Made by a program: the position numbers and the translations under genes. Positions 1 through 5,362 of a DNA stretch of 8,118 nt are shown here, piece by piece. The notes beneath the pieces are model-generated. The model was not told the DNA's origin, searched no databases, and saw nothing but the letters and a program-made list of their open reading frames with translations. Source of the stretch: Gemmatimonadota bacterium (GTDB lineage Bacteria; Latescibacterota; UBA2968; UBA8231). The stretch covers positions 1 to 8,118 of the forward strand of contig JAPOZF010000023.1 of the NCBI GenBank assembly GCA_026706165.1, written 5' to 3'. Position 1 is the first letter of the stretch; every line of letters starts with the position of its first letter.

Positions 1-1
1 G

Positions 2-754
2 CAGCAGCTGGGAAGCAGCCTGGTCCCGCCGGAGACCGAGATCGAGCTCGGACGCAGGCTCTCCCGGGAGATCGAAGCGGAGCAGCCGGTTCTGCCGGAC
101 TCGGAAATCCAGCGCTACGCCGCTGAGATCGGCCGGCCCCTCGTCCTCGCCAGCCACCGCGACCGGCCCGGGATCCGCTACCGCATCCGCGTCCTCGACG
201 ATCCGCGCCAGGTAAACGCCTTCGCCCTTCCCGGAGGGTTCATCTACCTCTACTCCGGCCTGCTGCTGTTCGCGGAAAACGAGGCGGAGATAGCCGGGGT
301 GCTCGCGCACGAGATCGGCCACGTGGTCGGGAGGCACTCCGCCAACCAGCTCGCGACCCGGTTCGGCCTGGACCTGCTGGCGGCGATTGCCCTGGGGGAA
401 GAACCAGCGCTTCTCGCCGAGGCGGCGGCAGACCTCGCCGAAGCCGGCGGGATGGCCGCATTCAGCAGGGATGACGAGCGGGAGGCGGACCGCTACGGCG
501 TCTCCTACACGATCGCCGCCGGGTACGATCCCCGCGGCCTTGTCACATTCTTCACCAAACTGCTCGAAGCGGAGTCGGGCCGGCGTCCGGGGGGCTTCGA
601 GAAGCTGATGTCCACCCACCCGGCGACCGCGGAGCGCATCCGCGACATCGAGAAGCGGATCACCAGGGCCGGCGACCCGGGGGGGCGCCTCGAGGCCGGG
701 CGCTTCCAGCGCATGCGCGCCCGGCTGGAGCGGGGATACGGCCGCGGCCGTTGA
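2..754 (+). CDS. M48-family zinc metallopeptidase (5' end outside window)
   Basis: The open frame runs in from the left edge with no stop, giving 250 residues; the true start and any signal peptide or lipobox lie outside. Visible residue 103 begins the HEIGH zinc motif (H103, E104, H107), inside VLAHEIGHVVGRHS. The third ligand is E161 in the EREAD motif followed by RYGV, which is the M48 signature, and MSTHPATAERI near the C-terminus is also typical. The region before the active site (NAFALPGGFIYLYSGLL) is the conserved substrate-strand segment of M48B/M48C enzymes. In this family, BepA and LoiP/YggG are periplasmic proteases of outer-membrane protein quality control. This protein stops soon after the catalytic domain, so it lacks the TPR tail of BepA and is more like LoiP or generic M48 lipoproteins. 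Periplasmic location is inferred from the family, because the N-terminus is not visible. All catalytic residues are present. Confidence 0.93.
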   Translation, partial: QQLGSSLVPPETEIELGRRLSREIEAEQPVLPDSEIQRYAAEIGRPLVLASHRDRPGIRYRIRVLDDPRQVNAFALPGGFIYLYSGLLLFAENEAEIAGVLAHEIGHVVGRHSANQLATRFGLDLLAAIALGEEPALLAEAAADLAEAGGMAAFSRDDEREADRYGVSYTIAAGYDPRGLVTFFTKLLEAESGRRPGGFEKLMSTHPATAERIRDIEKRITRAGDPGGRLEAGRFQRMRARLERGYGRGR

Positions 755-778
755 CGATGCGTCCGATGGCCATACATT
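751..778 (+). promoter_or_regulatory. Candidate sigma-70 promoter of the leader RNA/tRNA-Gln unit
   Basis: TTGACG at 751-756 matches the -35 consensus at five of six bases. TACATT at 773-778 matches the -10 at four of six, with a 16-bp spacer. It overlaps the stop codon of the peptidase gene, so it would start a new transcript at about 785-787. It is the only promoter-like pair I see ahead of the tRNA gene. The call rests on consensus matching only. Confidence 0.45.
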
Positions 779-786
779 TTGGAACC

Positions 787-879
787 ATGAGAACGCGCGA
801 CGCCCATTCCGTTCAGCGGCAGCAGGGACAGCGGGTCGTGAGCCCGCCGGGATGGGTCTGTCCGCGTTCGCTCTGCTGA
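787..879 (+). CDS. Possible 30-codon leader peptide rich in Gln codons
   Basis: ATG at 787 opens a 30-codon frame that ends in TGA at 877-879. The segment V-Q-R-Q-Q-G-Q-R (residues 9-16) holds four CAG glutamine codons in six positions, and these codons are the 5' arm of the hairpin at 811-885. The gene downstream is tRNA-Gln. With the promoter at 751-778, transcription would begin within about two bases of this ATG, so the message would be leaderless; GGA at 781-783 is too close to act as a normal ribosome binding site. There is no homology or codon-usage evidence that it is translated. I list it because of its position and Gln clustering; it may be a chance ORF. Confidence 0.18.
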   Translation: MRTRDAHSVQRQQGQRVVSPPGWVCPRSLC

Positions 880-907
880 CTGAACAAGAGAACGGAACTG
901 GCACCTG

Positions 908-939
908 ACCCCGGCGGACGATCCGACCGGGGTTTTTTT
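908..939 (+). terminator. Intrinsic terminator directly before tRNA-Gln
   Basis: Seven base pairs (908-914 with 927-933) are extended by an inner CGG/CCG stem (915-917 with 923-925, one bulged A), then seven T residues at 933-939. This is a textbook Rho-independent terminator on the plus strand. Only A940 separates the T-run from the first base of the tRNA. Confidence 0.8.
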
Positions 940-940
940 A

Positions 941-1015
941 TGCGGCGTCGTCTAACTGGCAGGACGCCGGGCTTTGGACCCGGAAATCGAGGTTCGACTC
1001 CTCGCGCCGCAGCCA
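941..1015 (+). tRNA. tRNA-Gln (anticodon UUG), CCA encoded
   Basis: A full cloverleaf can be drawn. The acceptor stem pairs 941-947 with 1005-1011 (seven perfect pairs), the D stem 950-952 with 963-965, the anticodon stem 967-971 with 979-983, and the T stem 988-992 with 1000-1004 around a TTCGACT loop. The anticodon loop is CTTTGGA with TTG at 974-976, which reads CAA and, by wobble, CAG. G1012 is the discriminator base and CCA is encoded at 1013-1015. A U1-A72 first acceptor pair is a usual identity feature of bacterial tRNA-Gln. No promoter lies between the terminator at 908-939 and the tRNA, so it appears to depend on readthrough of that terminator. Confidence 0.97.
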
Positions 1016-1135
1016 CGCTTGCCCGCAAGGGATATCCCAGGCTGGAGACAGGCCAGGCTTGCCCGCCTGCCGCATCGCGGCTTGTGCAACGCCCGGGGCC
1101 TGAGGAACCGCACTGGGAAGAGGACCCGTTCGATC

Positions 1136-1942
1136 TCAGGCGAAGCGGTATTCCCTGGGATCGAAGAGGAATCCGTGGAACAGCTTGCGGCGCTTCGGGG
1201 AGAGGGCGTCGTAGAACCCGGGCGGGTAGCTCCAGTGCTCGGGGTTGCCGATGACCCAGGGGACCTCGTAGGCGTAGTAGAGCATGATGCGCCGGCCGCC
1301 GGGGCGGCGCTTGGGACCCTGGGAGTGCCACAGGGCGTTGTGAAACAGGACCGCGGTCCCCGGAGGACCGCAGACCTGCATCGCCCCGGGAAGCGTGTCG
1401 AATCCCGACAACTGCTCCGGGTCCGGCTCGCTGTCGTCGCGATGCGACCCGGGCACGATCATCAGGTTCCCCTGGTCCGGCAGGGTCATGTCGGACAGGA
1501 AGTAGCCGATCTTCAGTTGAAGCAGGGGAATGCGCGGGCGCAGTCTGCGGTAGCCGCGGTCGGCGCCGTCGATGTGCCACCCCGGCCCGCGCCCGCCGGC
1601 TCCCTGTTCCCAGATGGCGTCGGAGGCGTGGAAGTGGGCCTTCTCGTGAAGAAGCTCCCGCACGTACGGCATGACGGCCGGGTAGTCGACGAGCTCGAGG
1701 AACTCCGGGTCGTCGTCGAGGATGTGGAAGATGCGGCGGTCCTCCCCCTCGACGGCCAGCCGCTTTCCCGGGCTGTTCGAGGAGACGCCGCTCCGTTCGA
1801 GCGCGGCGCGCCGTTCCAGCGCCGCATCCAGGCGGTCCAGCAGCCGCCCGACCAGGGCGGAGGGCAGCAGGGAATCTAGCAGCAGGTACCCCTTGGAATC
1901 GAAGAAATCCCGCTCGTCCGCAGTAGGCCGCGTTCCGGTCAT
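1136..1942 (-). CDS. Phytanoyl-CoA dioxygenase (PhyH)-family Fe(II)/2-oxoglutarate oxygenase
   Basis: The protein has 268 residues, normal for PhyH-family hydroxylases. It starts with the usual N-terminal FFDSKGYLLLDSLLP segment. The iron facial triad is visible: H123 and D125 in GWHIDGA, and a distal histidine, most likely H206 in ALWHSQGP, with R217/R218 placed to hold the 2-oxoglutarate carboxylate. The segment between (LKIGYFLSDMTLPDQGNLMIVPGSH) is the conserved family core. Such enzymes hydroxylate small molecules in the cytoplasm with O2, Fe(II) and 2-oxoglutarate; the substrate here is unknown. ATG at 1942 is chosen because the N-terminal fold begins at residue 8-10 and a promoter-like pair ends just upstream, although no ribosome binding site is present. 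The upstream neighbour on the same strand is a sulfatase, 140 bp away. An uninterrupted frame extends upstream to 3379, but beyond 1942 it is out-of-phase sulfatase sequence. Confidence 0.92.
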   Translation of the reverse strand: MTGTRPTADERDFFDSKGYLLLDSLLPSALVGRLLDRLDAALERRAALERSGVSSNSPGKRLAVEGEDRRIFHILDDDPEFLELVDYPAVMPYVRELLHEKAHFHASDAIWEQGAGGRGPGWHIDGADRGYRRLRPRIPLLQLKIGYFLSDMTLPDQGNLMIVPGSHRDDSEPDPEQLSGFDTLPGAMQVCGPPGTAVLFHNALWHSQGPKRRPGGRRIMLYYAYEVPWVIGNPEHWSYPPGFYDALSPKRRKLFHGFLFDPREYRFA

Positions 1943-1949
1943 GGCAGGA

Positions 1950-1978
1950 ACGGTACTTTGCCGCCGGGAGGGTTTCAA
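1950..1978 (-). promoter_or_regulatory. Candidate promoter of the PhyH gene (leaderless layout)
   Basis: On the minus strand TTGAAA (1973-1978) and TACCGT (1950-1955) are separated by exactly 17 bp. The -10 element ends seven bases before the ATG at 1942, so the transcript would begin at or next to the start codon. This fits the absence of a Shine-Dalgarno sequence. The -10 matches consensus at only three of six bases. Confidence 0.3.
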
Positions 1979-2082
1979 GCTCTGCGGAACCGGCGGCGGG
2001 CGGCCCGGATCCGTACCGGCCGTCAGCGGCCCCGGAGGTCTTTTCGAAGCAGGCAGGCCTCTTGGCGGCAGGTCCGGGCGCG

Positions 2083-3379
2083 CTATTCGATCAGCCGCGG
2101 TGTCTCGCGCGGCGACAGCCCGTCTCCATCGTTGACTCTGGCGCCGGCAGGGGCCGGCACCGGCCCGGACAGCAGGGGATCCCCGGTCTCCCGCATCCAC
2201 CGGTCCAGGCGCCGGCGCATTCCGTCCAGAACCCCGGCGCTGCCGGGATCGGCGGCGAGGTTGCGCCCCTCGTTCGGATCGAACACCAAGTCGTACAGCT
2301 GCTCCGGCTCCGGCGCCCGCTCCCGCCAGCCTCGCTCTAGCAGGTACTGCTTGCTGTGGCTGTCGTCGCAGTTGGGCAGCACCGGTCCGCCTCGCTCCTC
2401 GAAGCGCCGGATGTATTTCCACCGCCGGGTGCGCACGGCGCGCTGCGGTTCGTAAGCGGCGTGATAGGTGACCTCGGCGAACACCGCCTCGTCGATCTCC
2501 TCGGCCTCGCCGCGCACCAGCGGCATCATCGACCTGCCCTGCAGCCACCCGGGAGGCTCGATTTCGAGCAGCTCGCAGAGCGTGGGGAACAGATCGATCT
2601 GGGAGACCATGCCGTCGATGGCGCGGCCGCCATGAAAGCCTCCCGGACCTCGCATGACGAGCATCACCCCGATGCCGTGGTCCGTGAGGTTGCACTTCAT
2701 CCCCGGGAGGGGCAGGCCGTGGTCGGTCGTGCAGACGACGAGGGTTTCCCGGCCGCGGGCGCTCCCCTTCAGGGCATCGAGTACGATCCCGACGCCGTCG
2801 TCGAGGTGACGGACGCTCTCCCTGAAACCGGCCATGTCGGCGCGCACCTCCGGAGCGTCGGGCAGGGGCGCGGGGGGCCTGCCGCAGCGGCCGTCGTCCC
2901 CGGGCTCGGGAAAGGGGAGGTGGGTTTCGAAAAAGCCGACGTCGAGGAAGAACGGTTTCCGGGGGGGGGTTGCGCAGGAACCCGGCGGCGGCAGGGGCGA
3001 CGTCAGCGGCGCTTTTCGAATCGGTATCGAGCACCTGCAGGTACCCCAGCTCCCCGTCGTCCGTCCCCACGTGCTGGATGCCGGCGAGGGCGGTGTGATA
3101 CCCCGCATCCGCCAGGACGCGGGCCAGGTGCCGGCGGGGATCGGCCAGCGAGAAGCCGCGGTGCGCCAGGCCGAGCATGCCGCTGCAGTGGGCCCACTGC
3201 CCCGTCAGCAGCGCCGCCCGGCTCGGCGAGCAGGTCGGCGCCGCGCAGAAGGCGCTCCGGAACAGCAGGCCCTGTTCGGCGAGCTGTTGAATGGACGGGG
3301 TCGGAACCGCGTGTCCGTACGGCTGCACGCAGCGACCTGTATCGTGCGAATGCAGGTAGATTACATCGAGGGGTTTCAT
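2083..3379 (-). CDS. SGSH-like sulfatase (S1 family), frameshifted at a C9 tract
   Basis: Residues 1-139 read from ATG 3379. The remaining frame, ending in TAG at 2083, is shifted by one base at the nine-C run at 2961-2969. With eight Cs the protein is a continuous 431 residues, a normal sulfatase length. C50-S-P-S-R54 is the CxPxR motif whose Cys is converted to formylglycine. Metal and active-site candidates are D13 (HSHDTGR), H153 (GFFETH), D219-H220 (TTDHG) and K228. The string TCSPSRAALLTG followed by a GMLGL segment and by GIQHVG is closer to the N-sulfoglucosamine sulfohydrolase (heparan N-sulfatase) branch than to arylsulfatases. No signal peptide is visible, so the enzyme appears cytoplasmic. 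GGGAAAG a few bases before the ATG is a weak ribosome binding site. An anaerobic or aerobic formylglycine-generating enzyme would be needed; none is in view. Function is intact only if the indel is an error or is bypassed. Confidence 0.85.
2961..2969 (-). repeat. Nine-base C homopolymer at the sulfatase frameshift
   Basis: Nine G on the plus strand (nine C in the coding direction) lie exactly where the sulfatase reading switches frame, between FLRNPP and RKPFFLDVGFFETH. Reading eight instead of nine Cs joins the halves into a sequence typical of the family. Homopolymer miscounting, a slippage mutation or phase variation are all possible. Confidence 0.85.
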
Positions 3380-3402
3380 GGTCTTTCCCGCGAGTGCCCC
3401 GG

Positions 3403-3430
3403 TTGACAGTGCCTTGCCATCCCGTAGGTT
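3403..3430 (+). promoter_or_regulatory. Candidate promoter of the DtxR/MntR regulator
   Basis: A perfect -35 TTGACA (3403-3408) is followed after 16 bp by TAGGTT (3425-3430), a weak -10 matching at three of six bases. It lies between the divergent sulfatase and regulator genes and would give a leader of roughly 60 bases. Confidence 0.4.
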
Positions 3431-3446
3431 TAGTCGCGCCTAGAAA
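3425..3446 (+). promoter_or_regulatory. Possible DtxR/MntR-type operator (autoregulation)
   Basis: The segment contains TAGG (3425-3428) and CCTA (3439-3442) as an inverted repeat, around TTTAGTCGCGCC with a central CGCG, and ends CTAGAAA. The left half GTAGGTTTAG resembles the TTAGGTTAG half of DtxR/IdeR boxes. It overlaps the candidate -10 of the regulator's own promoter and lies about 50 bp from the sulfatase start codon, so it could also affect that gene. The dyad is imperfect. Confidence 0.3.
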
Positions 3447-3494
3447 TCACTCCAGGATGGCGCGCGATCCAGTTGAAACACAGGTAGTCCGGCA

Positions 3495-4229
3495 TTGACC
3501 CAGAAGAGCGACATCCGCGGCGAAAAGCTCCCGCCCGCCGGGACGATCAGCGAGTCGGTCCAGGATTACCTGAAGGCGATTTACAAGCTCTCCAACAGTC
3601 CCGAGGCGGAGAAGTCAGGGGACGCGGCGGTCACAACCTCGCTGCTCGCCGAGCGCATGCGGGTATCGGCCGCTTCGGCGACCAACATGATCAAGAAGCT
3701 TGCGGAGATGAACCTGCTCCGGCACCGTCCCTACCAGGGGGTGCGGCTGACCGGGGCGGGAGAAAAGATGGCCCTCGAAATCATCCGCCACCACCGGCTC
3801 CTAGAGCCCTACCTTGCGCAGGCACTCGGGTACGGGTGGGACCGCGTCGACGCCGAGGCTGAGCGGCTGGAACACGCCATCTCCGAGGACTTCGAAGACC
3901 ACATCGACCGCGCCATGGGGTACCCGACGGTGGGCGCTCACGGCGAGCCGATCCCCTCCAAGGAGGGAACCATCGCCGTCCACCGCTACCAGCGGCTGTC
4001 GGAAATCGAGTCGGGACAGGTAGTCTGCATCTCGCAGGTCAGCGACCGCAGCCCCGAGCTGCTGCGCTATCTCGACGAGCAGGAGCTTCGCCTCGGCACC
4101 GAGCTCGAGGTGCGCGACAAGGCCCCGTTCAGCGGATCGATGCTCATCGCCGTAGGCGAGCGCGAGCACCACATCGGTCTCGAGGTCGCCGATCAGATCT
4201 TCGTCGCCCAGGTCGATGGCGCCGGCTGA
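3495..4229 (+). CDS. DtxR/MntR-family metal-dependent transcriptional repressor
   Basis: The protein has 244 residues with the three-domain layout of long DtxR-type regulators. Residues about 20-88 form the winged helix (DYLKAIYKL, then TTSLLAERMRVSAASATNMIKKL as helix-turn-helix, wing up to VRLTGAGE). Residues 90-145 form the dimerisation/metal domain, and about 160-240 an SH3-like FeoA domain. Metal ligands by alignment are D24, H100, E104, E123, E126 and H127. D24 and E123 match the Mn(II)-sensing MntR residues (D8, E99) and not DtxR's Met10 and Cys102, but the position of MntR E11 is K27. DtxR's ancillary H98 is D119 here. Mn or Fe sensing is therefore undecided. The start is TTG at 3495: an in-frame stop lies at 3474-3476, no ATG or GTG precedes the DNA-binding domain, and AGGT at 3482-3485 is a modest ribosome binding site. 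No metal transporter is adjacent in the window. Confidence 0.92.
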   Translation: MTQKSDIRGEKLPPAGTISESVQDYLKAIYKLSNSPEAEKSGDAAVTTSLLAERMRVSAASATNMIKKLAEMNLLRHRPYQGVRLTGAGEKMALEIIRHHRLLEPYLAQALGYGWDRVDAEAERLEHAISEDFEDHIDRAMGYPTVGAHGEPIPSKEGTIAVHRYQRLSEIESGQVVCISQVSDRSPELLRYLDEQELRLGTELEVRDKAPFSGSMLIAVGEREHHIGLEVADQIFVAQVDGAG

Positions 4230-4232
4230 CTG

Positions 4233-4853
4233 CTACTTGCGGGGGGGCCCGTATCCGTTCGATTTAACCCGGCGCTGCTGCTCCAGGCGCAGGCGCAGCT
4301 GCGGCAGCACCTCCTCGAAATGATCGCACAGGAAGCGCAGACGTTCGCCCTCGCTCGACATCTCCAGAACCCTTTGCTTCTGCTTCAGGTCGAGACCGCA
4401 GTTGACGGCGATCTCGAAGGCCGTCGCCTCCCCCCCGACCTCCTCGGCCGCCCCGGGAGCGGCCAGGGAAAGCAGCTCGCGGTAGGCTTGGCCGGCTTCC
4501 CGCGCCAGTGCCGGGTCTCCGGTTCCGCCAGCATCCTCGAGCAGCTCGACACGTCCCTGCAGGTACAGCTTGTCATCGATCACCTCGAGGGTTCGGTAAC
4601 GCTGCCCGCCGACGGTGACGATGTGCATCGATCCGTCGGCATGGCGCTTCGCTATCTCGGAAACCACCGCGGTGCAGCCGACCTCGGCGACCTCGCCATC
4701 GTCGAAGAGCGAGATCCCGAAAGGGGCGAAATCTCCGCCTCCTTCCGGCTGGCAGTCGGCGATCATCTCCTTGTAGCGCTCTTCGAAGATGTACAGGGGC
4801 ACCGTCTGTCCCGGATAGACGACGATGGCGAGAGGGAAAAGCGGGATCAGCAT
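4233..4853 (-). CDS. LON substrate-binding-domain protein (no protease domain)
   Basis: The protein has 206 residues and begins directly with the LON N-terminal domain: LIPLFPLAIVVYPGQTVPLYIFEERYKEM, then GEVAEVGCTAVVSEI and SMHIVTVGGQRYRTLEV. About residues 105-200 are helical, as in the family, with a basic tail. The AAA+ and Ser-Lys protease domains of Lon are absent, and the length matches stand-alone LON-domain proteins (PF02190; older annotations read 'peptidase S16, lon domain protein'). Their role is unknown; binding of unfolded or specific proteins as an adaptor is only an inference. Its TAG lies 3 bp from the stop of the convergent metal regulator, so the transcripts probably overlap. 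TTGACT on the minus strand at 4892-4897 is a possible -35, but no good -10 follows and no clear ribosome binding site precedes ATG 4853. Confidence 0.92.
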   Translation of the reverse strand: MLIPLFPLAIVVYPGQTVPLYIFEERYKEMIADCQPEGGGDFAPFGISLFDDGEVAEVGCTAVVSEIAKRHADGSMHIVTVGGQRYRTLEVIDDKLYLQGRVELLEDAGGTGDPALAREAGQAYRELLSLAAPGAAEEVGGEATAFEIAVNCGLDLKQKQRVLEMSSEGERLRFLCDHFEEVLPQLRLRLEQQRRVKSNGYGPPRK

Positions 4854-4915
4854 GGGCGGGCAAGGGTTTCGGGCGCCATGGCCGCGCTGTCAGTCAACCG
4901 GGCCGCCGGGTAATC

Positions 4916-5215
4916 ATGACCGACTACTACACTCCCGCCTCCGCAGAGCATATCGAGAGAGAAAAGCGGAAGGCGCGGGAGCTGCGCCGGAGCCAGTGGT
5001 GGAAGAACCGCCGCGGCGAGGGGCGCTGCCACTACTGCAACCGGCGCTTCCCCCCGAGGGAGCTGACAATGGATCACGTCGTTCCCGTGGTTCGCGGAGG
5101 CTTTTCGACCAGGAGCAACGTCGTGCCCTGCTGCCCGGAATGCAATGCCGCCAAGCGCGATCTCGTCCCGGTCGAATGGGCGGAGTACCTCGAACGCCTC
5201 GGCGGATCCACCTGA
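4916..5215 (+). CDS. Small HNH endonuclease-fold protein
   Basis: The protein has 99 residues. The N-terminus (10-32) is a charged helix ending in SQWWK. It is followed by a zinc-ribbon pair C38-H-Y-C41, the core D53-H54 in LTMDHVVPVVRGG, N68, and the second pair C73-P-E-C76 with N77 and K80, which gives the complete beta-beta-alpha metal HNH motif. C-terminal VEWAEYLERL is helical. Proteins of this size and layout are widespread as single genes in Desulfuromonadota and cyanobacteria, usually annotated 'HNH endonuclease' with no known substrate; no methylase, phage or restriction partner is nearby. It is divergent from the LON-domain gene, with 62 bp between start codons. ATG 4916 is the first start; the preceding GGGTAATC offers only a weak ribosome binding site. 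Confidence 0.92.
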   Translation: MTDYYTPASAEHIEREKRKARELRRSQWWKNRRGEGRCHYCNRRFPPRELTMDHVVPVVRGGFSTRSNVVPCCPECNAAKRDLVPVEWAEYLERLGGST

Positions 5216-5306
5216 CGGGACCGGAACCGGTGTTCGACGGCCTGACCGGCCCCTTTCTCCACGCTCCCCGTCCACTTCCCGCCGGTGAAGCGGCCCGATC
5301 CTCCCG

Positions 5307-5329
5307 GCCGCCGTCTCCCGGCAGGCGGC
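5307..5329 (-). other. G/C-rich stem-loop downstream of the lyase gene
   Basis: GCCGCC (5307-5312) pairs with GGCGGC (5324-5329) around an 11-base loop, 34 bp beyond the stop of the DapA-family gene. No T-run follows on either strand, so it is not a standard intrinsic terminator. It could mark a 3' end or be chance. Confidence 0.2.
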
Positions 5330-5362
5330 TGGATGAATCCGTACAGGACGCACCCCCATCCC

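Larger units (their letters stand above)
785..939 (+). ncRNA. Candidate structured leader RNA or terminated small RNA before tRNA-Gln
   Basis: This stretch would be transcribed from the promoter at 751-778 and ends in an intrinsic terminator. Perfect stems are visible: 811-816 with 880-885, 820-825 with 873-878, 826-831 with 858-863, and an apical hairpin 832-836 with 842-846 (last pair G-U). Together they form a long, nearly collinear hairpin with one asymmetric internal segment (847-857) and a bulge (864-872). An alternative outer pairing joins 807-814 to 890-897. Bases 844-851 are perfectly complementary to 910-917, the 5' arm of the terminator, so terminator and antiterminator forms exclude each other. 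I do not recognise a known riboswitch, 6S, SRP or T-box consensus. It may be a cis-acting attenuator of the tRNA gene or an independent small RNA. Stems in G/C-rich DNA can arise by chance, but this many consecutive perfect stems is notable. Confidence 0.4.

Noticed and set aside
785..939. Leader RNA as a known class (6S, SRP 4.5S, T-box, guanidine-II, c-di-GMP)
   Set aside because: The conserved core sequences of these classes are absent; the ACGA in the terminator loop lacks the paired ACGR hairpins of guanidine-II.
1017..1066. Ten-base direct repeat GCTTGCCCGC at 1017-1026 and 1057-1066, just past the tRNA
   Set aside because: Two short G/C-rich copies only, no integrase and no copy of the tRNA 3' end; not enough for an attachment site or repeat family.
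974..1879. Plus-strand open frame of 301 codons starting inside the tRNA
   Set aside because: It begins within the tRNA-Gln gene and runs antisense to the PhyH gene; no motif.
1136..3379. One continuous 747-codon minus-strand frame joining sulfatase N-terminus and PhyH
   Set aside because: Its middle (about 2960-1943) is Arg/Pro/Gly-rich out-of-phase sequence, while the sulfatase C-terminal half with its DHG motif lies in another frame. It is produced by the C9 frameshift and by lack of stops in G/C-rich DNA, not by a real fusion.
2356..3498. Long plus-strand open frame (380 codons) antisense to the sulfatase
   Set aside because: No family motifs and composition of a complementary-strand shadow; the minus strand carries clear sulfatase catalytic motifs.
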